Assembly: GCF_019039035.1 (NCBI RefSeq)
Contig: NZ_JAHNZT010000010.1
Location: 62,001-126,000, forward strand
Direction: 5' to 3'
Length of the DNA: 64,000 nt
Origin: Citreicoccus inhibens
Lineage (GTDB): Bacteria; Myxococcota; Myxococcia; Myxococcales; Myxococcaceae
The position numbers and the translations under genes are program-made. This document shows positions 27,116 through 36,757 of the stretch, one piece after another (the stretch's first letter is position 1; each line of letters opens with the position of its first letter). The notes below the pieces were generated by a model, which ran no database searches, was not told the origin of the DNA, and was given only the letters and a program-made list of their open reading frames with translations.

Positions 27116-27608
27116 GGGGCCTCCCGCTGGGGTGGTGGGGCCTTTCTTTGTCGGTCCTTTCCCACCTCTCCCGCGAGGGGTTCCCCCTAGCGTGTGTTGA
27201 GCACTCCCCCAGTTCCGCCTCCGCTGTCCGGCGCCCATCACTTCCAGCGTTGAGTTCCTGTCTCAGTATTCATGTCTTGCGTTGTGAGCACGGACATGTT
27301 CACTTGCGGACAATTACCGCCCTGATGCATTGCGGCACCGGAGGCGTCCGCGGCTCTGCGGACCCAGTGCGGCACTGGTGAGTCGCATGCATCAGCGGTG
27401 AAGGGCCGGAAGACGCCAACAATGGCGAGGGGTTGTGCCGAATCCCGCCCCACTGGACTTCGCGGGTGAAGTCCGACCCTGAAGGGCATTTCCAGTCTTT
27501 TCAGGGGGTTAGCTGCTGGCGCGGAATCTGCTCAAGGCGGGACCGCGTCTGGGTCAGGGCCGGAAGGGATGCTTCCCTGTGTCACACACATCTGGATTCG
27601 AGGTCGGT
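27116..27608. other. Intergenic region between divergent genes, with several hairpins
   Basis: This 493-base stretch separates the methyltransferase and the lipoprotein esterase, and must hold both promoters. No protein-coding frame is convincing. It is more AT-rich than the surroundings in its middle part (27240-27340). On the plus strand four short inverted repeats follow one another: 27346-27363, 27455-27474, 27477-27506 and 27562-27576. They could form a structured leader upstream of the hydrolase gene. Confidence 0.5.
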
Positions 27609-29045
27609 ATGCGTTCCATGTTGAGCTTTGGCATCGCGTGCGCCCTGCTGGGGCTTGGCTGTGGCGAGGGCGTGGTTCCCGCGGGTGAGGAGGGGGCCTG
27701 GCAGGTCCCGGCCGCGGCGGAGGTCCAACAGGCACTGACGGTCCAGGCGGGTGCCCAGGCGCAAGAGGACCTGACGGCGCGCCTGGCCAGTCAGGTCCCC
27801 GAGCGGGAGTGGCTGTTCGGTAACGTGGCGCACTACACGTACCGGCTCCAGGTGGGGCCGAGTCCGTATGACGTCCTCGTGGTGCACCGCGTGGTGAAGG
27901 AGCTGCTGCCCTGGCACGCGCTGCGCGGGGGCAAGGCCGTCTTCATGATTCACGGAGACCTGTGGGGCTTCACCTCGGCGTTCCTGTCGGGGGCGAGGAC
28001 GCAGCAGGTGTCCGTCCGGCAGTCCATCGCGGCGTACCTGGCCGACGAGGGCCTGGACGTCTGGGGCATGGACATGCGCTGGGTCAACGTGCCGCTGGGC
28101 CTGACCAACTTCGACTTCATGGCGAACTGGTCCATGGAGACCCACGTGCAGGACGTGCGCGTGGCGCTGTCGCTGGCGCGGGCCATGCGTCAGCCGGGCC
28201 TGGGCAATCCGGACCGGATGTTCCTGCTCGGCTGGAGCCGGGGCGCCGCGGTGGGCTACGCCTACTTGAATGCCGAGTCCCAGTGGCCGCGCGCGCTGCG
28301 GCAGGTGGATGGCTTCATCCCCATGGACATGGCGGTGCGCTTCTCGCCCCAGGATGATCAGCAGCGCCAGTGGGCGTGCGACCGGTATGTGCAGCTCGCG
28401 CAGACGCGGAGCCAGAAGGTCTATGAGGGCGGGCTGCTGGGCACCGCGCCCGGGACGACGGTGAAGCTGATTGGCCAGCTCGCGAGCGCCGCGCCGAACG
28501 CCCCGTCGCCCATCCCGTTCACGGACGGGTCGGGGATGGCGCCGCCCACCAACCGCCAGTTCGCCATCATCGCCGCGGCGGCCACGGGCTCTCTCTTCGT
28601 GCCCCGGCGGCTCAACCCGATGACGCCGGGCTACCACCTCACGGCGGGCATCCCGGACACGTCCACGAACATGCCCGAGGCGCTCACGTTCACGCGCGAG
28701 TCGTACCTCTTCGACTACCTCCAGATGAGCGCGCCCTACCAAAGCCTCACCGAGGTGGTGGAGCTGGAGGGCCAGCTGTGCGGCGACTTGGACGTCCCGT
28801 ATGACGACCACCTCAAGGATGTGCGCGTGCCGGTGCTGTACGTGGGCGCGGCGGGCGGCATCGGACGCTACGGCGAATACTCGCTGAGCCTCCTGGGCAG
28901 CACCGACGTGACGGTGCGCATCATCCGCACGCAGTCGTCGGAGAACTCGCGCGCGCTGGACTACGGCCACGCCGACCTGTTCCTCGCGAGCGACGCGAAG
29001 GACCGGGTGTGGCAGCCCATCGCCCAGTGGATCCGCTTCCACTGA
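27609..29045 (+). CDS. Alpha/beta-hydrolase fold lipoprotein or exported protein
   Basis: A 478-residue exported hydrolase. The signal peptide MRSMLSFGIACALLGLGC is followed by GEG; Cys18 may be lipidated, though the lipobox is imperfect. The fold shows the oxyanion strand VFMIHGDLWGF (about 110-122), the nucleophile elbow LGWSRGAA with Ser210, an acidic residue in the C-terminal third and a terminal DYGHADLF whose His probably completes the triad. It could be an esterase, lipase or peptidase; the substrate is unknown. ATG 27609 has GAGG five bases upstream and yields a good signal peptide; the frame also opens at 27579. It is convergent with the sigma-54 activator, with nine bases between the stops. 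Confidence 0.8.
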   Translation: MRSMLSFGIACALLGLGCGEGVVPAGEEGAWQVPAAAEVQQALTVQAGAQAQEDLTARLASQVPEREWLFGNVAHYTYRLQVGPSPYDVLVVHRVVKELLPWHALRGGKAVFMIHGDLWGFTSAFLSGARTQQVSVRQSIAAYLADEGLDVWGMDMRWVNVPLGLTNFDFMANWSMETHVQDVRVALSLARAMRQPGLGNPDRMFLLGWSRGAAVGYAYLNAESQWPRALRQVDGFIPMDMAVRFSPQDDQQRQWACDRYVQLAQTRSQKVYEGGLLGTAPGTTVKLIGQLASAAPNAPSPIPFTDGSGMAPPTNRQFAIIAAAATGSLFVPRRLNPMTPGYHLTAGIPDTSTNMPEALTFTRESYLFDYLQMSAPYQSLTEVVELEGQLCGDLDVPYDDHLKDVRVPVLYVGAAGGIGRYGEYSLSLLGSTDVTVRIIRTQSSENSRALDYGHADLFLASDAKDRVWQPIAQWIRFH

Positions 29046-29054
29046 GCGACGACT

Positions 29055-30857
<1,803 letters not shown>

Positions 30858-32116
30858 TGTACCGGCCTCGTTCGCAGCGACGCGGGTATTTCTGGATGAC
30901 AGCGGTTGCCCCTTCTCCGCGGAAGTCTCGATCTTGTCCGCGATCAGACCCTTCGGGAAGCCGGGTGGCCACCCACCCGCTCCGAGCGTGCGCGTCATGG
31001 GCCCATCGCCCACCACCGCGAGCGCCCCGCAGGACGAACGCCCACGTCGACGCGTCCGGCCTCGACCGCGCGCGCCATTCCAGCCGCGATGCGCCATGCC
31101 CACGGCCCTCCCCCCGCGTCCCCGGGCGCTCGATCGCGGACGCGGGCCAATGACTGCCATTTCTCTGCCCGACGCCATATCGCCCCGCAGGGCTGCCCGG
31201 GCCACCAGCCCCTGGGTCCGCGCCCCCGGAGGCTTCGCCACGCCCCCGTCACGCCAATGCCTCGCATCCCCCGCGCGCCATGTCTGCCCATGCCGACCGC
31301 CGCGCCCCACTCCGGCGCGCGGACATCGCGCCGTCAGGCCCGAATCCGGCCTTCAGCCATGCCTCGCAAAGACAATCATCCCAGACAGCCTGGACAGCCA
31401 TTCCCAAACAGAGCGGTGCGGCGATCGCCGCGGGCCGGGGCCGGCTCGGGACCGCGCCGGAGCGCATGACACGAACCAGGCGTCACGTGGAGACGGCCTT
31501 CGGGCCCGGTCAGCGCCTCTCCGCGCTTCGCGGCGACGATGAGCAACCGAGCGAGCCCCCTCGGGCCCACCCCTCGAAGGGCGAACTCCCGCTCGAAGTC
31601 GAGTCCGGCTGGAGCGGAGCGCCGCGGAGGGGCCTCTCGCGGCCGGGATTCTCGCGCGCGACCTCAGGTCATGCCGCGAGACCCGGGGTGGAGTCCCGTG
31701 GCTCGCGGAGACGGCGGCACGGACCGTCTGAGCCACGGAATGACTCACGGCGCGGGCAGGCAACTTCAGACTGTGGACATGCTGCATGTTTTCACTCTCG
31801 CGGCCGAAACCCGGTGTCTGTGATTCGGTGCGCTTCTTACTGAGCATGCAGGCGTGTTCAGCATTGGTTGTGCTCAAAACAAAACTTCGCTACACCCTTC
31901 CTCACTTGGAGCCCCGGAGGCCATCTCGGCCACCGGACGGAGAAAGCCTCACCCCACAGAGACGGCGTGGTCTCACCCTCGGTCGCGGGCACCTGTCCGC
32001 CATGCCGCGGGTGTCCTGTCCGCGCTTGCCACCGCAACGCCAGACGTCCCTCGTTCCTCGTCCGCGCGTCCCCCACGCGCGTTTCATCCACGACTGTCTT
32101 TCCCCCCCGACCCCTC
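30858..32116. other. Long gene-free region with an isolated palindrome
   Basis: In these 1.26 kb no open frame looks like a real protein on either strand: the long ones are Arg/Pro/Ala-rich shadows, and the plus and minus frames show no conserved motif. A perfect 6-1-6 palindrome (ACATGC-T-GCATGT) lies at 31777-31789 in a locally AT-rich part, suggesting a promoter zone for the lipoprotein at 32117. The segment 30860-31740 could hold a non-coding RNA, a decayed gene or simply spacer. Confidence 0.5.
31777..31789. promoter_or_regulatory. Perfect palindrome ACATGC-T-GCATGT
   Basis: A six-base inverted repeat around a single T, about 330 bases upstream of the discoidin/lyase lipoprotein, in a stretch that is AT-rich for this genome. 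Another GCATGC occurs about 60 bases downstream. It may be an operator; there is no direct evidence. Confidence 0.3.
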
Positions 32117-33382
32117 ATGAAGAAATCCCTTCTGCTGGTCGAGTCGTTGCTTGTCACCGCCGCGCTGGGCTGCGGCGCTCCTGAGTTGGTGAACGCGGAG
32201 TCGACATCCGAATCCGCGGACTCTGTCTCAGCGATGGCGAGCGCCACCGCGGCGCTCACCACCCAAGGCTGCACGCAGCTCTCCATCGTCGCCGTGAAGG
32301 CCAGCGGAGACGACGGCAACGGCCCAGGGAACACCCTGGACGACAAGACGACGACGCGCTGGAGCAGCCTCGGCAAGGGTCAGTGGATCGACTACGACCT
32401 GGGCACCCTCCAGAACGTGAATGGCGTGTCCATCGCGTGGCATCAAGGCAACCTGCGCGCGAGCACCTTCACGGTGTCGCTGGCGCCGGACGGCTCCAGC
32501 TACACGCAGGTCTACAGCGGCAAGAGCTCCGGCAAGACGACCGCGGCCGAGACGTACACCTTCACGGGCCGCTCGGCCCGCCGGGTGCGCATCACCGTCT
32601 TCGGCAACACCCTCAATGATTGGGCGAGCATCGCCGAGGCCCGAGCCTGTGGCACCGCCGCCAGCCCCGGGACGGGCAGCGGGACGGGGACGGGCACGAC
32701 GCCGTCGACCAATCCCAACCTCGTCTGGAGGGGCGACTTCGAGACGGGAGACCGCAGCCAGTGGGACCGCGCGCAGATGGTCAGCGCGGATCGCCTCCAG
32801 GTGGTGACGTCGCCCACGCGCGATGGCCGCTACGCGCTCCAGGCCACGGTGAAGCAGGGAGACGACCCCATCAACGCCAGCGGCAACCGCAACGAGCTGG
32901 TGAAGATGACGCGCGAGCCCGCGGGCTCCGAGTACTACTACCGCTGGAGCAACCTGTTCGCCTCGAACTACCCGAGCGCCAAGACGTGGCAGCTCTTCGC
33001 GCAGTGGCACCACGAGGGCAATGACGGCTCGCCGCCCGTCGAGTTCTATGTGAATGGCGAGGAGATCCTCCTCAAGGTCGGCGGCAGCGGAGGCACCATC
33101 GTCTGGCGCACGCCGCTGGTGCGCAACGCGTGGCAGGACTTCATCTTCCACGTGCGCTGGTCACCCAATGCCTCGGTGGGCTTCGTGGAGCTGTATCACA
33201 ACGGCAAGCTCGTCCTGCCCAAGCGCGCCATGGCCACCCAGTACTCCGGCATGCTGAACTATTTGAAGGTGGGCCTGTACCGCAACGACACCATCGTCCC
33301 CGTCGGCGTCGTCTACCACGACGGCTGGGTCATGGGCCGCACGCTCCAGGACGTCCTCAACACCACCTACAAGGTGAACTGA
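32117..33382 (+). CDS. Lipoprotein with F5/8C (discoidin) domain and heparin-lyase-like domain
   Basis: A 421-residue exported lipoprotein. The signal peptide MKKSLLLVESLLVTAALGCG has the lipobox ALGC. Residues about 50-175 form an F5/8 type C (CBM32/discoidin-like) module: TLDDKTTTRWSS, WIDYDLGTLQNVNGVSIAW and RRVRITVFGN. After a Gly/Thr/Ser linker, residues about 195-420 resemble the heparin lyase I-like polysaccharide lyase fold: RNELVKM, YYYRWSNLF, QLFAQWHHEG, FHVRWSP and the terminal KVGLYRND. It probably degrades or binds an acidic polysaccharide outside the cell, its own matrix or that of prey. No clear ribosome site precedes ATG 32117; a hairpin terminator follows. Confidence 0.8.
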   Translation: MKKSLLLVESLLVTAALGCGAPELVNAESTSESADSVSAMASATAALTTQGCTQLSIVAVKASGDDGNGPGNTLDDKTTTRWSSLGKGQWIDYDLGTLQNVNGVSIAWHQGNLRASTFTVSLAPDGSSYTQVYSGKSSGKTTAAETYTFTGRSARRVRITVFGNTLNDWASIAEARACGTAASPGTGSGTGTGTTPSTNPNLVWRGDFETGDRSQWDRAQMVSADRLQVVTSPTRDGRYALQATVKQGDDPINASGNRNELVKMTREPAGSEYYYRWSNLFASNYPSAKTWQLFAQWHHEGNDGSPPVEFYVNGEEILLKVGGSGGTIVWRTPLVRNAWQDFIFHVRWSPNASVGFVELYHNGKLVLPKRAMATQYSGMLNYLKVGLYRNDTIVPVGVVYHDGWVMGRTLQDVLNTTYKVN

Positions 33383-33390
33383 GCGGACGG

Positions 33391-33437
33391 AAAGCCGGCG
33401 CTCCGTGCCCTCCAAAGGGCGCGGGGCGCCGGCCTTT
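33391..33437 (+). terminator. Hairpin terminator after the lyase lipoprotein gene
   Basis: GCCGGCGC at 33394-33401 pairs with GCGCCGGC at 33426-33433; the inner bases CCCT and AGGG extend the stem. AAA before and TTT after make it nearly symmetric, so it may act in both directions. Confidence 0.7.
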
Positions 33438-33490
33438 CATCACGCGGCGATTCCCGGGTAATCTCGGCTGAACTCCTGGGGGTTGTCTCC

Positions 33491-34018
33491 ATGCGCTTGG
33501 GCGCATCGCTCGCCGCCGTGCTGCTCACCACCGGTTGTTCGACCATGTACGCCATCCCGCGCTCGGAGCTGCCGCGGCTGGATGGCTGGAAGGATGACCG
33601 CAGCGTCCGGCTGACGGAGCTGGGGGACATGCGGCCGGGGGAGGCCAAGGAGACGCGCTCGCTGCGCGACGTGGCGGGCACCGAGCACACCTTCAGCGCG
33701 GACACGCCGCTCGTGCTCGTGCGCCGTGACGGCGCCACGGTGGAGGAGCGCTTCGTGCAAGTGCACGTGGACGCCACGCGCTTCGTAGGCGTCCCGCTGT
33801 CACGGCCGGAGCAGCCCGTGGAGGTGCCCATGGAGCAGGTGCAGGCCGCGAGCGTGCGCCACTTCAACCTGGCGCGCACGCTGCTGGTGTCGGGAGGCGT
33901 GGCCGCCGGGGTGTTGGCGTCCGTGGCGACGCTGGCCGTGCTCCTCGCGCCCAAGGGGCACGGGGGCAACGGCACCACGGGGGAGAACCTGCCGTGCACC
34001 CACGCGTGCCATCAATGA
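33491..34018 (+). CDS. Small lipoprotein with C-terminal membrane helix
   Basis: A 175-residue protein of unknown function. The signal peptide MRLGASLAAVLLTTGC has lipobox TTGC, with Cys16 as the acceptor. Residues about 20-125 are soluble and mostly beta-like. A long hydrophobic segment (LLVSGGVAAGVLASVATLAVLLA) near 130-153 would anchor it a second time, and two cysteines (CTHAC) stand near the end. No family is recognised. It is a single gene flanked by a terminator and a convergent thioesterase. Confidence 0.7.
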   Translation: MRLGASLAAVLLTTGCSTMYAIPRSELPRLDGWKDDRSVRLTELGDMRPGEAKETRSLRDVAGTEHTFSADTPLVLVRRDGATVEERFVQVHVDATRFVGVPLSRPEQPVEVPMEQVQAASVRHFNLARTLLVSGGVAAGVLASVATLAVLLAPKGHGGNGTTGENLPCTHACHQ

Positions 34019-34051
34019 CAGCCCACGCGGCACCGGTCGTGCCACCGCGCG

Positions 34052-34921
34052 TCAGGGTTTGTCCTGGCGCAGGCGCAGCAGTCCTTCCTGGGTCACCGAG
34101 GCGACGAGCCGTCCGTCGCGCGTGAAGACATGCCCGCGCGCCAGCCCTCTCGCGTTGCCAGCCCACGGACTGTCCATGCTGTACAGGAGCCAATCGCTCA
34201 CCCGCAGGTCTCCGTGAAACCAGAGCGCGTGGTCCAGGCTGGCCATCTGCATGTTGCGCTGCATGAAGCTGGCGCCGTGCGGATGCAGCGCGGTGGCGAT
34301 GAGGTTGAAGTCCGAGGCATACGCCAGCACCGAGCGATGAATCTGCGGGTCCTCCGGGAGCGGGCCGTCCGCGCGGAACCACACGTGTTTGATGGGCGCG
34401 GTGCGCTCGGGGGCGAACGGATCCACCCACGTCACGGGCCGCATCTCGATGGGCTTGGCGCACAGGAACTTCTCGCGCACGCGCTCGGGGATGAGGTGCG
34501 ACTGGCGGCCCAGCAGCTCGATGTCCGTGGGGAGGGACTCGGGCGGCGGCACATCGGGCATGGGCGTCTGGTGCGAGAAGCCGGGCTCGTCCCCCTGGAA
34601 CGAGGCCATCAGCGTGAAGATGGGCTGTCCCTTCTGGATGGCCACCACGCGGCGCGTGGTGAAGCTGCCACCGTCGCGCACCCGGTCCACGGTGTAGACG
34701 ACGGGCAACGCGGCATCACCGGGGCGCAGGAAGTAGCCGTGCAGCGAGTGCACGTGACGCTCGGGCTCCACGGTCTGGCTCGCGGCGGACACGGCCTGCC
34801 CCAGCACCTGCCCCCCGAAGAGCTGGCGGAAGCCCAGGTCCTGACTGCGCCCCCGGAACAAGTTCTCCTCGATGGGCTCCAGCTTCAGCAGCGACACCAG
34901 CTCGTCCAGCACGCGACTCAT
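34052..34921 (-). CDS. tesB: Acyl-CoA thioesterase II
   Basis: A 289-residue double-hotdog thioesterase that hydrolyses acyl-CoA to free fatty acid and CoA in the cytosol. The N-terminal hotdog has FGGQVLGQAVSAA and HSLHGYFLRPGD, then RVRDGGSFTTRRVVAIQKG. The C-terminal one has RSVLAYASDFNLIATALHPHG, ASLDHALWFHGDLRVSDWLL and GHVFTRDGRLVASVTQEGL, with the catalytic Asp/Thr/Gln expected in this family. ATG 34921 has GGAGGG directly upstream and is preferred to GTG 34933. It diverges from the GT-C gene at 35038 with 116 bases between. Confidence 0.92.
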   Translation of the reverse strand: MSRVLDELVSLLKLEPIEENLFRGRSQDLGFRQLFGGQVLGQAVSAASQTVEPERHVHSLHGYFLRPGDAALPVVYTVDRVRDGGSFTTRRVVAIQKGQPIFTLMASFQGDEPGFSHQTPMPDVPPPESLPTDIELLGRQSHLIPERVREKFLCAKPIEMRPVTWVDPFAPERTAPIKHVWFRADGPLPEDPQIHRSVLAYASDFNLIATALHPHGASFMQRNMQMASLDHALWFHGDLRVSDWLLYSMDSPWAGNARGLARGHVFTRDGRLVASVTQEGLLRLRQDKP

Positions 34922-35037
34922 TCCACCCTCCACGCGCGAGCCCCGCGCTCGCGCCCAGTGGCCGCCACGCTACCGCGTCCACGCCGCCCGCGCGCACTCC
35001 CGCGGTGTCGCGCCACGAACATCTCCGCGAGGTTTCC

Positions 35038-36537
35038 ATGGGCCAGCTCTCCCTGCGCGCCGTGAGTGAGCCGCTGCGCCGCCATCCAGTGTGGGCTGGC
35101 GTGACGGCCACGTTCCTCGCGAGCCTGCTGCTGCGCTGGCTCTACCTGCTGGGAGCGCCGGACCGCGACTGGCCCTTCTCCATCTTCTTCTACGGCGACT
35201 CGCGCTTCTTCCACACCGCGGCGCTGGCGTGGGCCCGAGGCACCGAGCCCGAGGCCACCCTGCCCTACCACCCGCCCCTGTTCCCCTGGTTCCTGGGCCT
35301 GCTGTACCGCGCGCTCGGGGAGCCGCAGGGCAGCGCGTACCCCTACAAGCTGGGCCTCGCGGTGCTGGGCTCCGGAACGGTGGCGCTCACCTGGGCGTGG
35401 TGGCGCAAGCTGCTGGGCACCGGCTGGAGTCTGCTGGCGGCGGGACTCTACGCGTCCAGCTTCGGGTGGCTGGTGCTGTCCACCACGTACAGCAACGAGG
35501 TCCTCTACGCGCTCTTGCTCTCCGCGACCTGCGCGCTCGTGCTCGCCGGTCCGCGGTCCTGGCGCGGCGCGCTCGCCCTGGGCGCGGTGATGGGGCTGGG
35601 CACGCTCACCCGCGCCGAGCACCTGTCGTTGTGGCCCTTCCTCGTGGGCTTCGCGTGGCTTCGGCGCGAGCCCTCCACGCCGCCGCGCGCCTGGCTCTCA
35701 TGCTGGGGCGTGGCCCTGGCGGTGTCGGGGCTGGTGCTGCTGCCCTCGGCGGTGCACAACGCGCGCGTGCTGCGCGAGCTCAATGCGCGCACGCCCCAGC
35801 TCGAGCCCCTGCCCGAGTTCACGCCCGTCACCGTCTACGGCCCCATCAACTTCGCCATGGCCAACCACACCGGAGCCACGGGCGGCTTCGCGCCGGACCT
35901 CATCAACCAGGGAGGCCACAACGGCCAGCTCGACGCCACCTTGCCCGAGCACCGCCGACTGCTGTTGCACGGCTATGCCGAGGGCCTGCGCTGGCTCGTC
36001 GAGCACCCCGCCGACGCCGCGGGCCTGTTGGGCGCCAAGCTCAGCCGATGGCTGGATGGCCTCAGCCTGGGGCTCGGCGTCTCCAACCTGCCGGCGGGAC
36101 TGAGCGGCAATCGCGCGCCGGTGGATGTCTTCGTCCCCGACAGCCCCGGGCTCAAGTGGCCCCTGGCGCTGTTGCTGCTGGCGGGTATGGGACTGTCCCT
36201 GCGCGCCGCCCACCGAGACTTCCTCCTGCTCACCGGTGTGGTGGCGCACCGGCTGCTCATCACCCTGGCCTTCTTCGGCTACAGCCGCGGGATGCTCGCC
36301 GTCTTTCCAGCCCTGCTTCCCTTGCTGCTGCTCCCCCTGAAGGCCCTCGCCCAGCGGCGCGAGGCGCTCGCCGAGCGCCTGTGCGTGATCGCCACCGCCG
36401 CGCTCCTGCTCCTCTGGGTAGAGGCCGGGCTGGCGAGCGAGGGCCCGCCTCGCCGCTTCATGGCGACGGGCAGCACCGACACCGTCAGCGGCCGCCTCAT
36501 CCAGGATGACTGGGTTCGCGTCTGGCCCCGGCCCTGA
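35038..36537 (+). CDS. GT-C (family 39-like) membrane glycosyltransferase
   Basis: A 499-residue integral membrane protein with about ten hydrophobic segments and a first periplasmic loop that carries the acidic motif FFYGDSRFFH and a later YHPPLFPWFLGLLYR. This arrangement (a D or E in the first loop, then a polar-aromatic segment) is typical of GT-C enzymes such as PMT, ArnT and related families, which use polyprenyl-phosphate sugars. They glycosylate lipid A, proteins or polymers on the periplasmic side. ATG 35038 has GAGG five bases upstream; an upstream in-frame ATG at 35005 lacks this. The acceptor is unknown. Confidence 0.78.
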   Translation: MGQLSLRAVSEPLRRHPVWAGVTATFLASLLLRWLYLLGAPDRDWPFSIFFYGDSRFFHTAALAWARGTEPEATLPYHPPLFPWFLGLLYRALGEPQGSAYPYKLGLAVLGSGTVALTWAWWRKLLGTGWSLLAAGLYASSFGWLVLSTTYSNEVLYALLLSATCALVLAGPRSWRGALALGAVMGLGTLTRAEHLSLWPFLVGFAWLRREPSTPPRAWLSCWGVALAVSGLVLLPSAVHNARVLRELNARTPQLEPLPEFTPVTVYGPINFAMANHTGATGGFAPDLINQGGHNGQLDATLPEHRRLLLHGYAEGLRWLVEHPADAAGLLGAKLSRWLDGLSLGLGVSNLPAGLSGNRAPVDVFVPDSPGLKWPLALLLLAGMGLSLRAAHRDFLLLTGVVAHRLLITLAFFGYSRGMLAVFPALLPLLLLPLKALAQRREALAERLCVIATAALLLLWVEAGLASEGPPRRFMATGSTDTVSGRLIQDDWVRVWPRP

Positions 36538-36583
36538 CGCTGACCGCCCTGTAATACTCCGAGAGAGGCGGATTTTACCACAA

Positions 36584-36596
36584 GTGGATCGTCCAC
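36584..36596. promoter_or_regulatory. Palindrome upstream of the metallopeptidase gene
   Basis: GTGGA-TCG-TCCAC, a perfect 5-3-5 inverted repeat about 160 bases upstream of the peptidase start, within the most AT-rich intergenic segment nearby (36540-36690). It is a candidate operator for a secreted-protease regulator. Confidence 0.3.
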
Positions 36597-36757
36597 ATGC
36601 GGACAGTCCTACCCCGCATAAATCCAGGAGTTCGTTAAATTCAAGCACTTTAAGGAATAGCCGACATTCAAATTAAACGGAGACACGGCTACTCCGGTGG
36701 CGCTCCATCCCGGAGCGACGCAGCTCCTAACGGCTCCCGTCCGCAGTGGAGAATCGC

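Noticed and set aside
27376-27391. GG-N10-GC sequence resembling a sigma-54 promoter
   Set aside because: TGGTGAGTCGCATGCA keeps only the invariant GG and GC and few other consensus bases; chance matches are frequent at this GC content.
31353-31877. 174-codon minus-strand frame in the gene-free region
   Set aside because: Ser/Arg-rich, no ribosome site, no recognisable motif; codon use unlike the neighbouring genes.
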